DNA from: JAABPW01 sp038330175
GTDB lineage: Bacteria > Verrucomicrobiota > Kiritimatiellia > CAIKKV01 > CAITUY01
Assembly (NCBI GenBank): GCA_038330175.1
Contig: JBBQNS010000003.1
Span: 3,656 to 67,655, forward strand
DNA length: 64,000 bases
Direction of reading: 5' to 3'
Notes under the pieces: model-generated
What the model was told of the DNA's origin: nothing
Databases searched by the model: none
The model's input: only the letters and a program-made list of their open reading frames with translations
Shown here: positions 23,069-31,940 of the stretch, piece by piece
How the letters are laid out: each line of letters opens with the position of its first letter
Position numbering within the stretch: the first letter of the stretch is position 1
Position numbers and translations under genes: made by a program

Positions 23069-24088
23069 TCAAGGCTGTGCCAAAACCTTGACAGGAAGTA
23101 GGATTTCTTTCATGGAAGCCAGATCCGTTTCAATCCGAACTACCTTTCCATCCAATCCGCTCAGGGGGCCCCAGGTTTTAAATTCCAGTCGATAACGGCT
23201 TGGCTTTAGGGTGGCAATTGAGTTGGTCATTCCCTCTCCGGGCAATTCTAAGCGTGTGATGCTAAACGACTTGCCAGAAGGGGACCAAAGGTTAACCCAA
23301 ACAGTATTGGAAGCGTTGCCAGCCGAGGGCGCCAGCACCAAATTATTTGGGGAAGACACGATATCGCCGGCCACAAACCCAGCTACAGGAATGGAAACGA
23401 CCCGCATCTGCGGATGATCAGTCGTCACCTCCACCGATGTCATGAAGCTCCCTCTCTTTCGGGGACCCTTATCTATAATTTTAATGAGATATTGTTTTCC
23501 TGCTTCGCGAGGTTCGACCGTTACCGACACTTGGGATGAAGCTGATTTAGCCGAGAGCACCTGAAAGACGTTAGTCGAAACAGCAGTCAGTAGTACCTCA
23601 CGTTCAAGTGAACCCTCCTCACCAACCGTTCCTAAGTGGACACCCTCCGGCTGCGCCTCAATAGGAACAAAGACGGTCCCTGTAAAGCTCAGGTGCACAA
23701 TCCGGCTCACGGGGTCGTCTGTTTCGACATAGATCGACTTGCTTTGCCGCCCACGTCGGCCCTTAAAGTTAATAACGACCTCCACGTCAGTCGATTGTCC
23801 TGGCGCGATACTGTTTGTCACCGCCTTCGCTGTGGAACAACCACAGCTGGTGCGCACTCCCAGTATTTTTATTACGCGCTCGCCCACATTGGTTAACACG
23901 AAACTATGCTTTACGACGGCATCAGAATATACCGCCCCGAAATCAAGATTGGAATTCACACAGTCGATACCCGGAAGATGGGTCAGACTCCCCGCCGGTT
24001 CGGCTTTTACCTGACTTGCAAATAAAGCACCGATTACCAACCCCATTGCCAAAATGGCTTTTGAAGAAACTGATTGACGATACATCAA
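23069..24088 (-). CDS. Exported DUF1573 protein
   Basis: A 339-residue secreted protein. Signal peptide (residues to about 29, SQVKAE), then a DUF1573 domain (LDFGAVYSDAVVKHSFVLTNVGERVIKILGVRTSCGCSTA), whose CGC and immunoglobulin-like strands are characteristic. Two more strand-rich repeats follow. DUF1573 proteins are periplasmic or surface proteins of Bacteroidota and PVC bacteria, function unknown. It lies 54 bases downstream of the kinase-like gene on the same strand and 68 bases behind the LysM gene. Confidence 0.85.
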   Translation of the reverse strand: MMYRQSVSSKAILAMGLVIGALFASQVKAEPAGSLTHLPGIDCVNSNLDFGAVYSDAVVKHSFVLTNVGERVIKILGVRTSCGCSTAKAVTNSIAPGQSTDVEVVINFKGRRGRQSKSIYVETDDPVSRIVHLSFTGTVFVPIEAQPEGVHLGTVGEEGSLEREVLLTAVSTNVFQVLSAKSASSQVSVTVEPREAGKQYLIKIIDKGPRKRGSFMTSVEVTTDHPQMRVVSIPVAGFVAGDIVSSPNNLVLAPSAGNASNTVWVNLWSPSGKSFSITRLELPGEGMTNSIATLKPSRYRLEFKTWGPLSGLDGKVVRIETDLASMKEILLPVKVLAQP

Positions 24089-24156
24089 AGCTCCCTATTC
24101 AGAATTAGTTACGGTTTCCTCTACAGCGCTAGCCGCCTTGCGGCAACGGGCATTCC

Positions 24157-24693
24157 TCATTTTGGAATAAACAATTTTTGACCGGGGCGGAGAACGTCGG
24201 ATTTCAGAGAGTTCGCTTTCTTTATTGAGTTCACGTTCACTTTGTATGCTACCGCAATCGCCGAAAGCGTCTGCCCCGGCTCAACCACGTGCTCATATCC
24301 GGTTTGCGCGCTACCACTATTACGCCCCGAGGAAGACTTCCCGGATGCCCCCCCGCCAGAGGAACCGATAAGTGAGGCCACCTGATTCACGATCTGTTTG
24401 CGATCCGCATCACGCCCCGCCGCCAGAGACTGAACTTGACGTTCCAAGGTATCCAGTCGATTTCGAACTAGCATATCTTCTTTGGGCGCCCCTTTCATCG
24501 AGCCGATATCACGCTGCAGGTTCTGCTGCTCCAACTCCAGCCCATTGATTTTTTCCTGAACCTGCTGGACATTCTCGCGCAGCTTCTCCATATCAGCCTG
24601 TTGTTGCGCCACCGTGTTCTGATCCACTAGGGTCACACAGCCGCACCCCAGAAGCAAAGTCCCGCCCATCAAGCCCTTTAGAAATACGTTCAT
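24157..24693 (-). CDS. LysM lipoprotein with coiled coil
   Basis: A 178-residue lipoprotein. Lipobox LLGCGC near residue 16, then a coiled coil (about 25-105; QQQADMEKLRENVQQVQEKINGLELEQQNLQ), a Ser/Gly-rich linker and one LysM domain at the C-terminus (YEHVVEPGQTLSAIAVAYKVNVNSIKKANSLKSDVLRPGQKLFIPK). It resembles the peptidoglycan-binding YgbI/NlpD-like proteins in plan. The start at 24693 was chosen for its AAGGG site and for the lipobox; an upstream in-frame start would put the lipobox too far from the N-terminus. Confidence 0.87.
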   Translation of the reverse strand: MNVFLKGLMGGTLLLGCGCVTLVDQNTVAQQQADMEKLRENVQQVQEKINGLELEQQNLQRDIGSMKGAPKEDMLVRNRLDTLERQVQSLAAGRDADRKQIVNQVASLIGSSGGGASGKSSSGRNSGSAQTGYEHVVEPGQTLSAIAVAYKVNVNSIKKANSLKSDVLRPGQKLFIPK

Positions 24694-24795
24694 CGGTTGT
24701 CCCTTGAGTATTAAAATATTTATCACGCACACATTAGAAGTCATTAGGTTAACGACATCTTCACGGGTAAGTCAACGCTTAGGTCAATCTCGCTA

Positions 24796-24824
24796 TTGTC
24801 TGGACACCCTCAGCCTGTTATCAT
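24796..24824 (+). promoter_or_regulatory. Promoter of the class IV aminotransferase gene, apparently leaderless
   Basis: TTGTCT (24796-24801), 17-base spacer, TATCAT (24819-24824); the ATG follows after six bases at 24831. There is no ribosome site, so a leaderless message is likely. Confidence 0.55.
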
Positions 24825-24830
24825 CAACAA

Positions 24831-25796
24831 ATGAAACGTTTTGAAATTACTGATTGGTCAGTCCTTGCCGAAGCATTACGACAGCCATACCAGAACACCT
24901 ATTTTGCGATGTACTCGAGCGTCTATGGCGGCCTTGTCACCGACCCACGCCTTATGATGATCCCCATTGACGACCATATGGTTCATCGTGGGGATGGCGT
25001 TTTCGAGGCGCTCAAAGCCGTTAACGGGCAGATTTACAACCTTACCGCTCATCTTGACCGGCTCATCACCTCCGCACGTGGCATCGCCCTGGATCTCCCT
25101 GTAGAACAGACTGAATTGACTCGCCTCATCATCGAAACCGCCCAAGTTGCCGGACATCCGACCTGCATGATCCGGATTTATGTTTCACGCGGTCCCGGTG
25201 GTTTTGGAGTCAACCCCTATGAATGCCCGGCCGCCCAACTCTATATAGTGGTTACGGCACTGGGAACTCCGTTCATGGCGTTACACCCTGAAGGAGCCCG
25301 TCTTTGCACGAGCGCCATTCCCTCCAAATCTGCTGATATGGCCAAAATCAAAAACTGTAATTACGTACCCAATGTCTTGATGAAAAAAGAGGCCGCAGAT
25401 CGAAAGTTCGATTTTTCGGCTGGCTTCGATGAGCGTGGTTTCCTCACCGAAGGCGCGACCGAGAATATAGGCATCATCTCAAAGGATAACCGGCTCCTGT
25501 TCCCCGACCTTGCCCGCATTCTCACCGGCACCACCATGCTTCGCGTCATGGCCCTTTCACAGGAACTCTTGAACGAAAAAGCCCTGTTTTTTTCTGGCTT
25601 GGCAGATATTACGCCCGAAGATATTCTTGCCGCCCGCGAACTCATCATTGTTGGCACCACCATTAATGTTGTGGCGGGTATCGGGTTTGACGGACACCTT
25701 ATCGGAACGGGAAAACCGGGCCCCATTTTTAAGCGCCTCGCAACACTGCTCGAAAAGGATATGACGGAAAATACATCCAGACTCACTCCGTTCTAA
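24831..25796 (+). CDS. Class IV PLP aminotransferase (branched-chain/D-amino acid type)
   Basis: A 321-residue fold-type IV aminotransferase. An HRGDGVFEAL block near the N-terminus, a KIKNCNY stretch holding the likely PLP Lys, ERGFLTEGATENIGI, and the late LTGTTMLRVMAL segment are in the usual order. Members transaminate branched-chain amino acids, D-alanine or aminodeoxychorismate. The substrate class cannot be decided here. It begins directly at a promoter and is followed by a secreted unknown protein. Confidence 0.85.
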   Translation: MKRFEITDWSVLAEALRQPYQNTYFAMYSSVYGGLVTDPRLMMIPIDDHMVHRGDGVFEALKAVNGQIYNLTAHLDRLITSARGIALDLPVEQTELTRLIIETAQVAGHPTCMIRIYVSRGPGGFGVNPYECPAAQLYIVVTALGTPFMALHPEGARLCTSAIPSKSADMAKIKNCNYVPNVLMKKEAADRKFDFSAGFDERGFLTEGATENIGIISKDNRLLFPDLARILTGTTMLRVMALSQELLNEKALFFSGLADITPEDILAARELIIVGTTINVVAGIGFDGHLIGTGKPGPIFKRLATLLEKDMTENTSRLTPF

Positions 25797-25861
25797 GGAC
25801 AGCCTGTAAATATTAAAAAAACCTGTACCCTATAAACCGCTAAGTTAAAAAATCAAAATTT

Positions 25862-27049
25862 ATGAACAAAAAACATTTTTTTTCATCTCTCCCCGCGCTT
25901 ATCCGACTCCTGCTCCTCATGATCGTGACAACCGGTGCCTACGGGGAAGACCCTGACATCACGGTACAACCGCTCCCTGAGGAGGCTAAAAAGCCGATCG
26001 ATATTTTACTCGCCTTCACGTCAACTCCCTGCACAAACTTTTCTTCCGACGCAGTAAAACCATTGGTGGATTTCATCCGCGCGGCCAGTAGCACTGACAG
26101 TGGTTGGGAACTTCCCAAGCGGGACGGAGCGGCGGGCTCGGCCTACATCGTGACCGTAAAGGTTCCTCTTCAAAAATATCTCGCCTTGAATTTCCATCCT
26201 GACATTCCTGACTATGCCGTTTTTCTAGCCTCCCTTCGCTACTCGACGTGTCTCGACAGCAACGCCATGCGCCATGCGTATTCCTGTATTGAAACGGGCC
26301 CCACTGGCTCTCTTCAATATGTGACGGCCCTGATGTCCGGTACAGAGGAAATTACACCCAACCCAGAATCAGGTTGTTACTTCTCTTATACGAATTCACG
26401 CGTGTTCCTGCGTTGTAAGGTGGAGGGACAGGATGTCTTATTTTCATGCGCTGAAACCCTTTCACCGTCCACCTTCAGCCAGCGCGGCGTTACTATCGGG
26501 CTCCTGGAACAATCCTTGTTCTACTACAGCGGGAGGCCCGGATTGAATGTGACCGGGATGTCCTGGATGCTCTCTCAAATCAAGCACTCTACCACGCTGA
26601 GCGTTTATATCTCGCTGAGTTCCAATGAAACCGCCGTCGCCACTTTTGCCTGGCTGAATGCGGGATGGAAAGGCATGAACGTTACCCGGGCATGCCATAT
26701 TCTCAACTCCCAAAAGAACACGCTGGACTGCTCCCGCCGGATAGCCCAGAACCCGAAAGTTTCAGCCCCTCTCCTGGCCTCCATCGCAGCGGCCGTGGAC
26801 GCCCTGACACCCGCCGAAGTGGATAGTGATTATGAAAAATACCTGGCATACGTAAGAATATGGCGCGACAAGAAGGATTCAGCCTTTTCCCAAGGATCAC
26901 TCTTGAAGGATCTATATGACCCCAAAGCCTCTCAGGCTATACCGCTCTCGCACCGGCGGGCACTCCTCGTGCAGGAGCGCATTCGGGTTTTGATGGACAT
27001 CCCCACCTGGTCGGCACCAGGTGCAGCCGAAACGGTGGCCCGCCGCTAA
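25862..27049 (+). CDS. Secreted protein of unknown function
   Basis: A 395-residue protein with a signal peptide (basic start, LIRLLLLMIVTTGAYG). I recognise no domain. Mature part: mixed alpha/beta, seven cysteines (Cys in TPCTNF, YSTCLD, YSCIE, SGCYF, FLRCKV, FSCAE and ACHILN), which would allow disulfides in the periplasm. No ribosome site precedes the ATG; a TATAAA lies 25 bases upstream but with no good -35. It stands between two aminotransferase genes and its 3' end faces that of the aspartate aminotransferase 41 bases away. Confidence 0.65.
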   Translation: MNKKHFFSSLPALIRLLLLMIVTTGAYGEDPDITVQPLPEEAKKPIDILLAFTSTPCTNFSSDAVKPLVDFIRAASSTDSGWELPKRDGAAGSAYIVTVKVPLQKYLALNFHPDIPDYAVFLASLRYSTCLDSNAMRHAYSCIETGPTGSLQYVTALMSGTEEITPNPESGCYFSYTNSRVFLRCKVEGQDVLFSCAETLSPSTFSQRGVTIGLLEQSLFYYSGRPGLNVTGMSWMLSQIKHSTTLSVYISLSSNETAVATFAWLNAGWKGMNVTRACHILNSQKNTLDCSRRIAQNPKVSAPLLASIAAAVDALTPAEVDSDYEKYLAYVRIWRDKKDSAFSQGSLLKDLYDPKASQAIPLSHRRALLVQERIRVLMDIPTWSAPGAAETVARR

Positions 27050-27090
27050 AGACTCACCTGACCGCGCTCTCAGTCAATACGCAATCGAAG

Positions 27091-28257
27091 TTATTGCAGC
27101 GTCGAAATGAAGCGTTCGAGCCGAATCATGCCTTCCTCGATATTGGCCATACTACAAGCGTAGGACAGGCGGATATTCTCATCGGCCCCAAAAGGAAGCC
27201 CGGGTACGACCGCCATCTTTTCCTGTGTCAGAAGTTTTTGAGCAAAATCGATTGAAGACAGCCCGAAAGCTGAAATGTTCGGGAACGCATAAAAGGCCCC
27301 ATCAGGTTTTACGCACGTGATCCCTTTCATGTCCGTCAACCGCTTGTAAAGGTACTTACGGCGCTCATCGAAGGCCACTACCATTTTAGACACGCAATCC
27401 TGAGACCCACGCAAGGCCGCTATGGCACCATATTGGGCAAAGGTATTAGGCGCCGAAGTGCTATGACTTTGAAGCGCAGAAGCCGCCTTCACAAGGTCAA
27501 TCGGACCCGCAAAGTAACCCAAACGCCACCCCGTCATGGCATAGGGCTTACTGAACCCATTAACCGTGATGGTGTACTTGAAGATCTCAGGAGAAAGCGA
27601 GCCGATGCTCACCGCTTCAACGCCATCGTAAACCATTCTCTCATAAATTTCGTCTGAGACTATGTAAAGCCCATGCTTGACAGCAACTTCGGCCAGCGAA
27701 CGCAGCTCAGCGCGGGTATAGACTGTACCAGTGGGATTGGACGGACTGTTGATAATAATCGCCTTCGTGCGCTTTGTGATGGCGGCTTCCAATTGAGAGG
27801 CGGTCACCTTAAGCCCATGGGCCTCACTCCCATGGACAAACACGGGCTTACCTCCGGCAACACGAACCATTTCGGGATAGCTCAGCCAGAACGGAGCGGG
27901 AATGATAATTTCATCCCCTTCACGGCAAAGCGCCATGAAAATATTAAAAAGCGAGTGCTTGGCACCATTACTGACTAAAATCTGGTCAATTTTGTATGAA
28001 AGCTTATTCTCCATGGCGAGCTTGTCCGCAATCGCCGCGCGGAGCTCTAAAACGCCATCATTAGGGGCGTATTTTGTCTTTCCTTCGCGTAACGCTTTGG
28101 CGGCCGCCTCCTTGACATGTTCGGGGGTATCAAAATCCGGTTCACCCGCTCCAAACCCGCACACTTTTTCGCCTGCCTCCATAAGCGCCTTGGCCTTAGC
28201 ATCGATCGCCAAAGTCAACGAAGGCGCAATTCCACTCACCCGCACATTAAGTTCCAT
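27091..28257 (-). CDS. Aspartate-type aminotransferase (PLP fold type I)
   Basis: A 388-residue class I aminotransferase. GAGEPDFDTPEHV, NSPSNPTGTVY, SDEIYERMVYDG and NGFSKPYAMTGWRLGY (with the PLP Lys in FSK) are all present; the Arg of the late ENIRLSY segment would bind the substrate carboxylate. The family is AspC of the Ib subgroup. The start at 28257 overlaps the tandem NDK gene by 11 bases; an earlier in-frame start lies wholly inside the upstream gene and gives a nonsense N-terminus. Confidence 0.93.
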   Translation of the reverse strand: MELNVRVSGIAPSLTLAIDAKAKALMEAGEKVCGFGAGEPDFDTPEHVKEAAAKALREGKTKYAPNDGVLELRAAIADKLAMENKLSYKIDQILVSNGAKHSLFNIFMALCREGDEIIIPAPFWLSYPEMVRVAGGKPVFVHGSEAHGLKVTASQLEAAITKRTKAIIINSPSNPTGTVYTRAELRSLAEVAVKHGLYIVSDEIYERMVYDGVEAVSIGSLSPEIFKYTITVNGFSKPYAMTGWRLGYFAGPIDLVKAASALQSHSTSAPNTFAQYGAIAALRGSQDCVSKMVVAFDERRKYLYKRLTDMKGITCVKPDGAFYAFPNISAFGLSSIDFAQKLLTQEKMAVVPGLPFGADENIRLSYACSMANIEEGMIRLERFISTLQ

Positions 28258-29413
28258 AGTATTTTTCCACCCACTCTTTAATCGTATCTTTTTTAACATC
28301 CACAATTTTAATTTCACGAGCGGAGTTTTCCGGCGAGTCAGACGCATGCGCGGCATTGACCATGATATCGCTGCCGTACTCACGCCGTACCGAACCCGGC
28401 TGAGCCTTGGCAGGGTCCGTGGGGCCCAACAGGTATCGAATTTTCTCCACAGCACTGATGCCACGATAGACCAGCGCCAAACAGTTCTCAGAGCCTGTTT
28501 TAACTTTATCGGATTCGGCCACTTCGGAGGGGCGGAAGCCTGTCATAAATTTGATAATTTCCTCAAATTGGCCATTCCCGGCAATAGGGCCAATATGCTC
28601 CCCAATCACCGCTTTGGTATCCTCAGGAATGGATATCCCTAACGATTTTTCCAGGATCTCCCCTGCCCGCTGGGCCATTATGCTCTTGAATTTGTCTTGC
28701 AGGATGGGGCGTACCGGCCCATAAAATTCCTCCGCTTGCGCCACAGTCATTGAAAATTTTCGCATTCCGACAATCCGAAGTCCTGAGCGGGAAAGTAGAT
28801 CAATAATGTGGCCCGGCCGAACGCTGGGAAAGCGGAAGTTATCGGGCTTGATCAGGACCAGCGTTGTTTGAACTCCTTCTGAACTAACCGAATCAACGCT
28901 ATTTTCGATCACCCCACCATCTGGCTCAGAATACTCAGCCCACAAACGCAAGACAGATGCCGCGCGTTCAACGGAGGGGGCGACCAAAACGGCTGGCTCA
29001 AAATAACGAACTTCTCCCGATTCGTCCTCAATGTAATCGCCATAGGTATCCCGAATCGTTTCACCGTTCACCCACCCGGAACGTAGATGTCCTGTCGCCT
29101 CGCGTACTTTCTGGATTGCGTTTTCGCCCTCAAATACCAGTAAAATGACACGCCTTCGTAGCCCGGTAACGGGGTCGGGCACATAGGACTTGCGCACATA
29201 TTCGCTCAATAATCGCGCGAATTCTGGCTCCGCTTGATTGCTGTTCAACAGGGAATCGGCATAACGGGTGCTTAGTTCCTGGCTGGGGCCATACATGCGG
29301 GCGGCCACAAGCTCAAGGCCCGTACGGCTCATGAGGCGACCGATGACGCCGCCGGTTCTGGATTTTGAAATTGTATATGGGTTAATTAACGCAAATGCCA
29401 ACTCCTGAGCCAT
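28247..29413 (-). CDS. Tandem NDK-fold protein, first domain inactive
   Basis: A 388-residue protein built from two nucleoside diphosphate kinase-like domains. Domain 2 (about 181-370) has the catalytic Lys189 (IKPD) and His356 (NAAHASDS), with an insertion of about 45 residues in its middle. Domain 1 (about 1-160) aligns from INPYT to LVFEGENAI but has Asn11 in place of the Lys, and the NxxHGSD segment is replaced by unrelated sequence, so it should be inactive. Normal NDK is 140 residues. Strong AGGAGG before the ATG. Followed by aspC with an 11-base overlap. Confidence 0.85.
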   Translation of the reverse strand: MAQELAFALINPYTISKSRTGGVIGRLMSRTGLELVAARMYGPSQELSTRYADSLLNSNQAEPEFARLLSEYVRKSYVPDPVTGLRRRVILLVFEGENAIQKVREATGHLRSGWVNGETIRDTYGDYIEDESGEVRYFEPAVLVAPSVERAASVLRLWAEYSEPDGGVIENSVDSVSSEGVQTTLVLIKPDNFRFPSVRPGHIIDLLSRSGLRIVGMRKFSMTVAQAEEFYGPVRPILQDKFKSIMAQRAGEILEKSLGISIPEDTKAVIGEHIGPIAGNGQFEEIIKFMTGFRPSEVAESDKVKTGSENCLALVYRGISAVEKIRYLLGPTDPAKAQPGSVRREYGSDIMVNAAHASDSPENSAREIKIVDVKKDTIKEWVEKYYGT

Positions 29414-29567
29414 AATGATCTCCTCCTGCCTCTCGCCAAAATTTAATTGCGATGGAGTATCGTAATCTCAATCTGTGTAATCAAGCTTAAAGACTGAATT
29501 ATTTACGAAAATCTTGACATAATCGGTGCTCAAGCACATTCTGAAAGCACTAAGAGGAGCGTTACCC

Positions 29568-30224
29568 ATGCCTATTAGAATTGTACTGTGTGATGATCAT
29601 CAAATTATTCGTGAGGGCCTCAGGTCATTACTTGAAAAACAGCCCGACATGGACGTGGTAGGAGAGGCTACGAATGGGCTAGAAGCGGTTAAACTTGTAG
29701 CGGACAAGAAACCGGATATCGTCGTGCTGGACATTGCGATGCCGGAAATGAACGGGATCGCGGCTGCCCGCCGGATTTTTACAGATTATCCGAAAATCAA
29801 GATCCTTGCGCTCTCCATGCATTCCGACCATCACTTCGTAACTGAAATGCTAGAAGCAGGTGCCTCAGGGTATATGATGAAAGACAGCGCTTTTGCCGAG
29901 CTTACCACCGCGATTCGAACCATTATTTCTGGTGGCCTCTTCATCAGCCCACACATCGCAGGGAATGTGCTGAACGAATTTGCACGCCGTGCCACTCCCG
30001 GACGAGTTGCCCAACGGCAAATAGCCAAGTTAAGTCAGCGAGAGAAGGAAATCCTGCAACTCATTTCTGAGGGGCACAGCACCAAAGAAATCGCGTCCAA
30101 AATCAGTGTTAGCGTTAAAACCGTTGAAACCCATCGCCAGCATATTATGCAAAAAGTAGGCGCCCACAATGTCGCGGCTTTAACCAAATATGCCGTGCGT
30201 GAGGGGATCACAAGCCTTGAATGA
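29568..30224 (+). CDS. LuxR/NarL-type response regulator
   Basis: A 218-residue transcription factor: receiver domain (residues 1-120; CDDHQIIREG, phospho-acceptor Asp in VVLDIAMPEMNG, Lys in MMKDS) and a LuxR-type helix-turn-helix (about 150-212; LSQREKEILQLISEGHSTKEIASKISVSVKTVETHRQHIM). GAGGAG precedes the ATG; a TTGACA at 29514-29519 upstream is a probable -35 with a weak -10. No cognate kinase gene is adjacent. Its target genes are not indicated. Confidence 0.92.
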   Translation: MPIRIVLCDDHQIIREGLRSLLEKQPDMDVVGEATNGLEAVKLVADKKPDIVVLDIAMPEMNGIAAARRIFTDYPKIKILALSMHSDHHFVTEMLEAGASGYMMKDSAFAELTTAIRTIISGGLFISPHIAGNVLNEFARRATPGRVAQRQIAKLSQREKEILQLISEGHSTKEIASKISVSVKTVETHRQHIMQKVGAHNVAALTKYAVREGITSLE

Positions 30225-30242
30225 TCCGGCTTGGATTTGACC

Positions 30243-30953
30243 ATGAATTCAAAAACGGTTTCGCGCATTCAGTCTCGCCTTAAACATCACTTTGAAAAAA
30301 ACAATAGCCCCGTCGTCCATTTTATGGCCATTCGGACTCTTGACCCGTTCCGGGTCCTGGTGGCCACCATTTTAAGTGCACGGACCAAAGATCAAACGAC
30401 AACGCTCGTTTCAGAGCGCCTCTTCAATAAGGTCAACACGCTTGATGACCTTGGTGAAATCCCCCTGAAAGAACTTGAAGCTTTGATTTTCCCTGTTGGG
30501 TTCTATCGGACCAAAGCCCGTATGCTAAACAAGCTTCCTTCAGTTGTGCAGACCCTTTACAAAGGGGTTATCCCGAAAACTGTGGAAGAATTGATCAAAC
30601 TCCCCGGAGTTGGCCGAAAAACCGCGAACCTGGTAGTCACGGAAGCCTTTGATCAGCAGGGCATCTGTGTGGATGTGCATGTCCACCGCATTAGCAATAG
30701 GCTGGGTTTACTGAAGACTCAAACCCCGACAGAAACCGAGATGACTTTGCGAAAAGAACTGCCTGCTAAATACTGGCAAACGTGGAACCGTTATCTTGTA
30801 GCCTTTGGCCAAACTCTTTGCACCCCACTCCGACCGCATTGCGAGGAGTGCCCCATTCAAGGAGACTGCGCCCAGATCGGTGTCACTCCACGGAAATCAA
30901 CGTCCCACGGGGCGGCTCTATCAAAAAAAATGTCGGCCATTGTCCCGGGCTGA
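30243..30953 (+). CDS. nth: Endonuclease III (HhH-GPD DNA glycosylase)
   Basis: A 236-residue base-excision repair enzyme. The HhH loop LPGVGRKTANLV contains the catalytic Lys, and VDVHVHRISNR the catalytic Asp. The 4Fe-4S cluster ligands are present (CTPLRPHCEECPIQGDC). The family is usually about 210 residues; the extra 25 C-terminal residues are encoded in the overlap with the convergent gene at 30883, so the natural stop may have been lost or the tail may be dispensable. The ATG is 18 bases after the regulator gene stop. Confidence 0.93.
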   Translation: MNSKTVSRIQSRLKHHFEKNNSPVVHFMAIRTLDPFRVLVATILSARTKDQTTTLVSERLFNKVNTLDDLGEIPLKELEALIFPVGFYRTKARMLNKLPSVVQTLYKGVIPKTVEELIKLPGVGRKTANLVVTEAFDQQGICVDVHVHRISNRLGLLKTQTPTETEMTLRKELPAKYWQTWNRYLVAFGQTLCTPLRPHCEECPIQGDCAQIGVTPRKSTSHGAALSKKMSAIVPG

Positions 30954-31620
30954 TGTAATCTGAGCTTGAGGTCCATTTAGCCAGGGAGTCAATTGATCGT
31001 AATAACTTCGAGACCGTTCCGGTCCTGATCCCCGAATAATATCCATTGTCCCATTTCCCTGCATGCACAGCGGTATGGTCACCACTTGACAAGCCACTGG
31101 GAATATAGCTTCGGCTTGCCCCACCCGTTACATTATCCCAACCCCCATTTGCGAAATTCAGTCCAAACAACATAACGGCATCTGAAGCATCACCCAGCCA
31201 CGGTGAAGTGCCCGCTACATTGTGGTTGATCTTTCCCGTATAGGCAAAGATCTGATCGCCTTCTGCGCTTAAGGTCATGCCCCCGCCTGATAAGATCCCC
31301 ACACTCCAGCATTTCTGGGTGCCAGCGATCCAGGTAACCACAGTGCCTTCTTTCAGCAGATTCGGGCTTGTCCAAGTCAGGGGGCCAGGCGACACGGTAC
31401 GCCCAAGATGATCGCCCCACCGAAACCACCCATTACTTACAGATGAGTTCGTGAAATGGATGAGGGTATTAGGAGGGATATCGCGAAAAGCCACCCAAGC
31501 GAAGGAATCCGTGTAATCTGTATTGTAGGCGACGACCGCCAGATCACCGGCGCATAACGGGGAACCTAACAGTCGAACGGCCCCTATCGATAAAGTCACT
31601 ATAACAACTATTATTCTCAC
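30883..31620 (-). CDS. Secreted LTD-like surface protein
   Basis: A 245-residue exported protein: signal peptide (VVIVTLSIGAVRLLGSP) and one beta-rich domain beginning GDLAVVAYNTDYTDSFAWVAFRDIPPNTLIHFTNSS, with WTSP and GDQIFAYTG further on. The pattern matches a group of secreted lamin-tail-like or related beta-sandwich proteins often found in surface proteins of cyanobacteria and PVC bacteria; no anchor is visible. Its last 71 bases lie over the 3' end of nth on the other strand. The upstream region carries a promoter and a palindrome. Identification is moderate. Confidence 0.7.
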   Translation of the reverse strand: MRIIVVIVTLSIGAVRLLGSPLCAGDLAVVAYNTDYTDSFAWVAFRDIPPNTLIHFTNSSVSNGWFRWGDHLGRTVSPGPLTWTSPNLLKEGTVVTWIAGTQKCWSVGILSGGGMTLSAEGDQIFAYTGKINHNVAGTSPWLGDASDAVMLFGLNFANGGWDNVTGGASRSYIPSGLSSGDHTAVHAGKWDNGYYSGIRTGTVSKLLRSIDSLAKWTSSSDYISPGQWPTFFLIEPPRGTLISVE

Positions 31621-31625
31621 TAATC

Positions 31626-31653
31626 ACCATTTAGCTTTAATTAGCTAAATGGT
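31626..31653. promoter_or_regulatory. 11-base palindrome overlapping the promoter of the LTD-like gene
   Basis: 31626-31636 and 31643-31653 are perfect inverted copies (ACCATTTAGCT) with a 6-base spacer. The site covers the presumed transcription start and touches the -10 box. It ends 5 bases before the start codon of the minus-strand gene. It could be a repressor operator or a hairpin that hides the ribosome site. Confidence 0.5.
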
Positions 31654-31679
31654 TATATATAGAGATTGAACTAAGTCAA
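31652..31679 (-). promoter_or_regulatory. Promoter of the LTD-like gene
   Basis: On the minus strand TTGACT (31679-31674), 16-base spacer, TATAAC (31657-31652). Transcription would begin at about 31645, inside the palindrome. Confidence 0.6.
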
Positions 31680-31940
31680 CTAGTAATATCTGGAGCTTAA
31701 ACGAAAAAACTAAATAGCCCCTATTCGGAAAGGGTCAGGTAGGGTGAATCGTCCCGATGAGCCGTGATGCAAAGGGCAATCCATCTGAAGCGCCACAAAA
31801 AAGCTTTGGCTATTTTGGCGCATTTTATGGCCACAACTTGCTCCGGCTCGGCAGGGACAACTCGCCCTACCATCGAAATCCCTTTAGTTTTCAAGGGGCT
31901 CTTTTTTAAATACTTTTCCGAATGGAGTCTAATCAGAGTC
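31680..31940. other. Rest of a 320-base gap between the LTD-like gene and the helicase
   Basis: With the promoter above, this region separates two minus-strand genes (31621-31940). Small frames on both strands have no ribosome site or recognisable sequence. A stretch near 31840-31862 (GGGCGAGTTGTCCCTGCC on the minus strand) resembles a dispersed repeat. The helicase gene ends without an obvious terminator. Confidence 0.4.
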
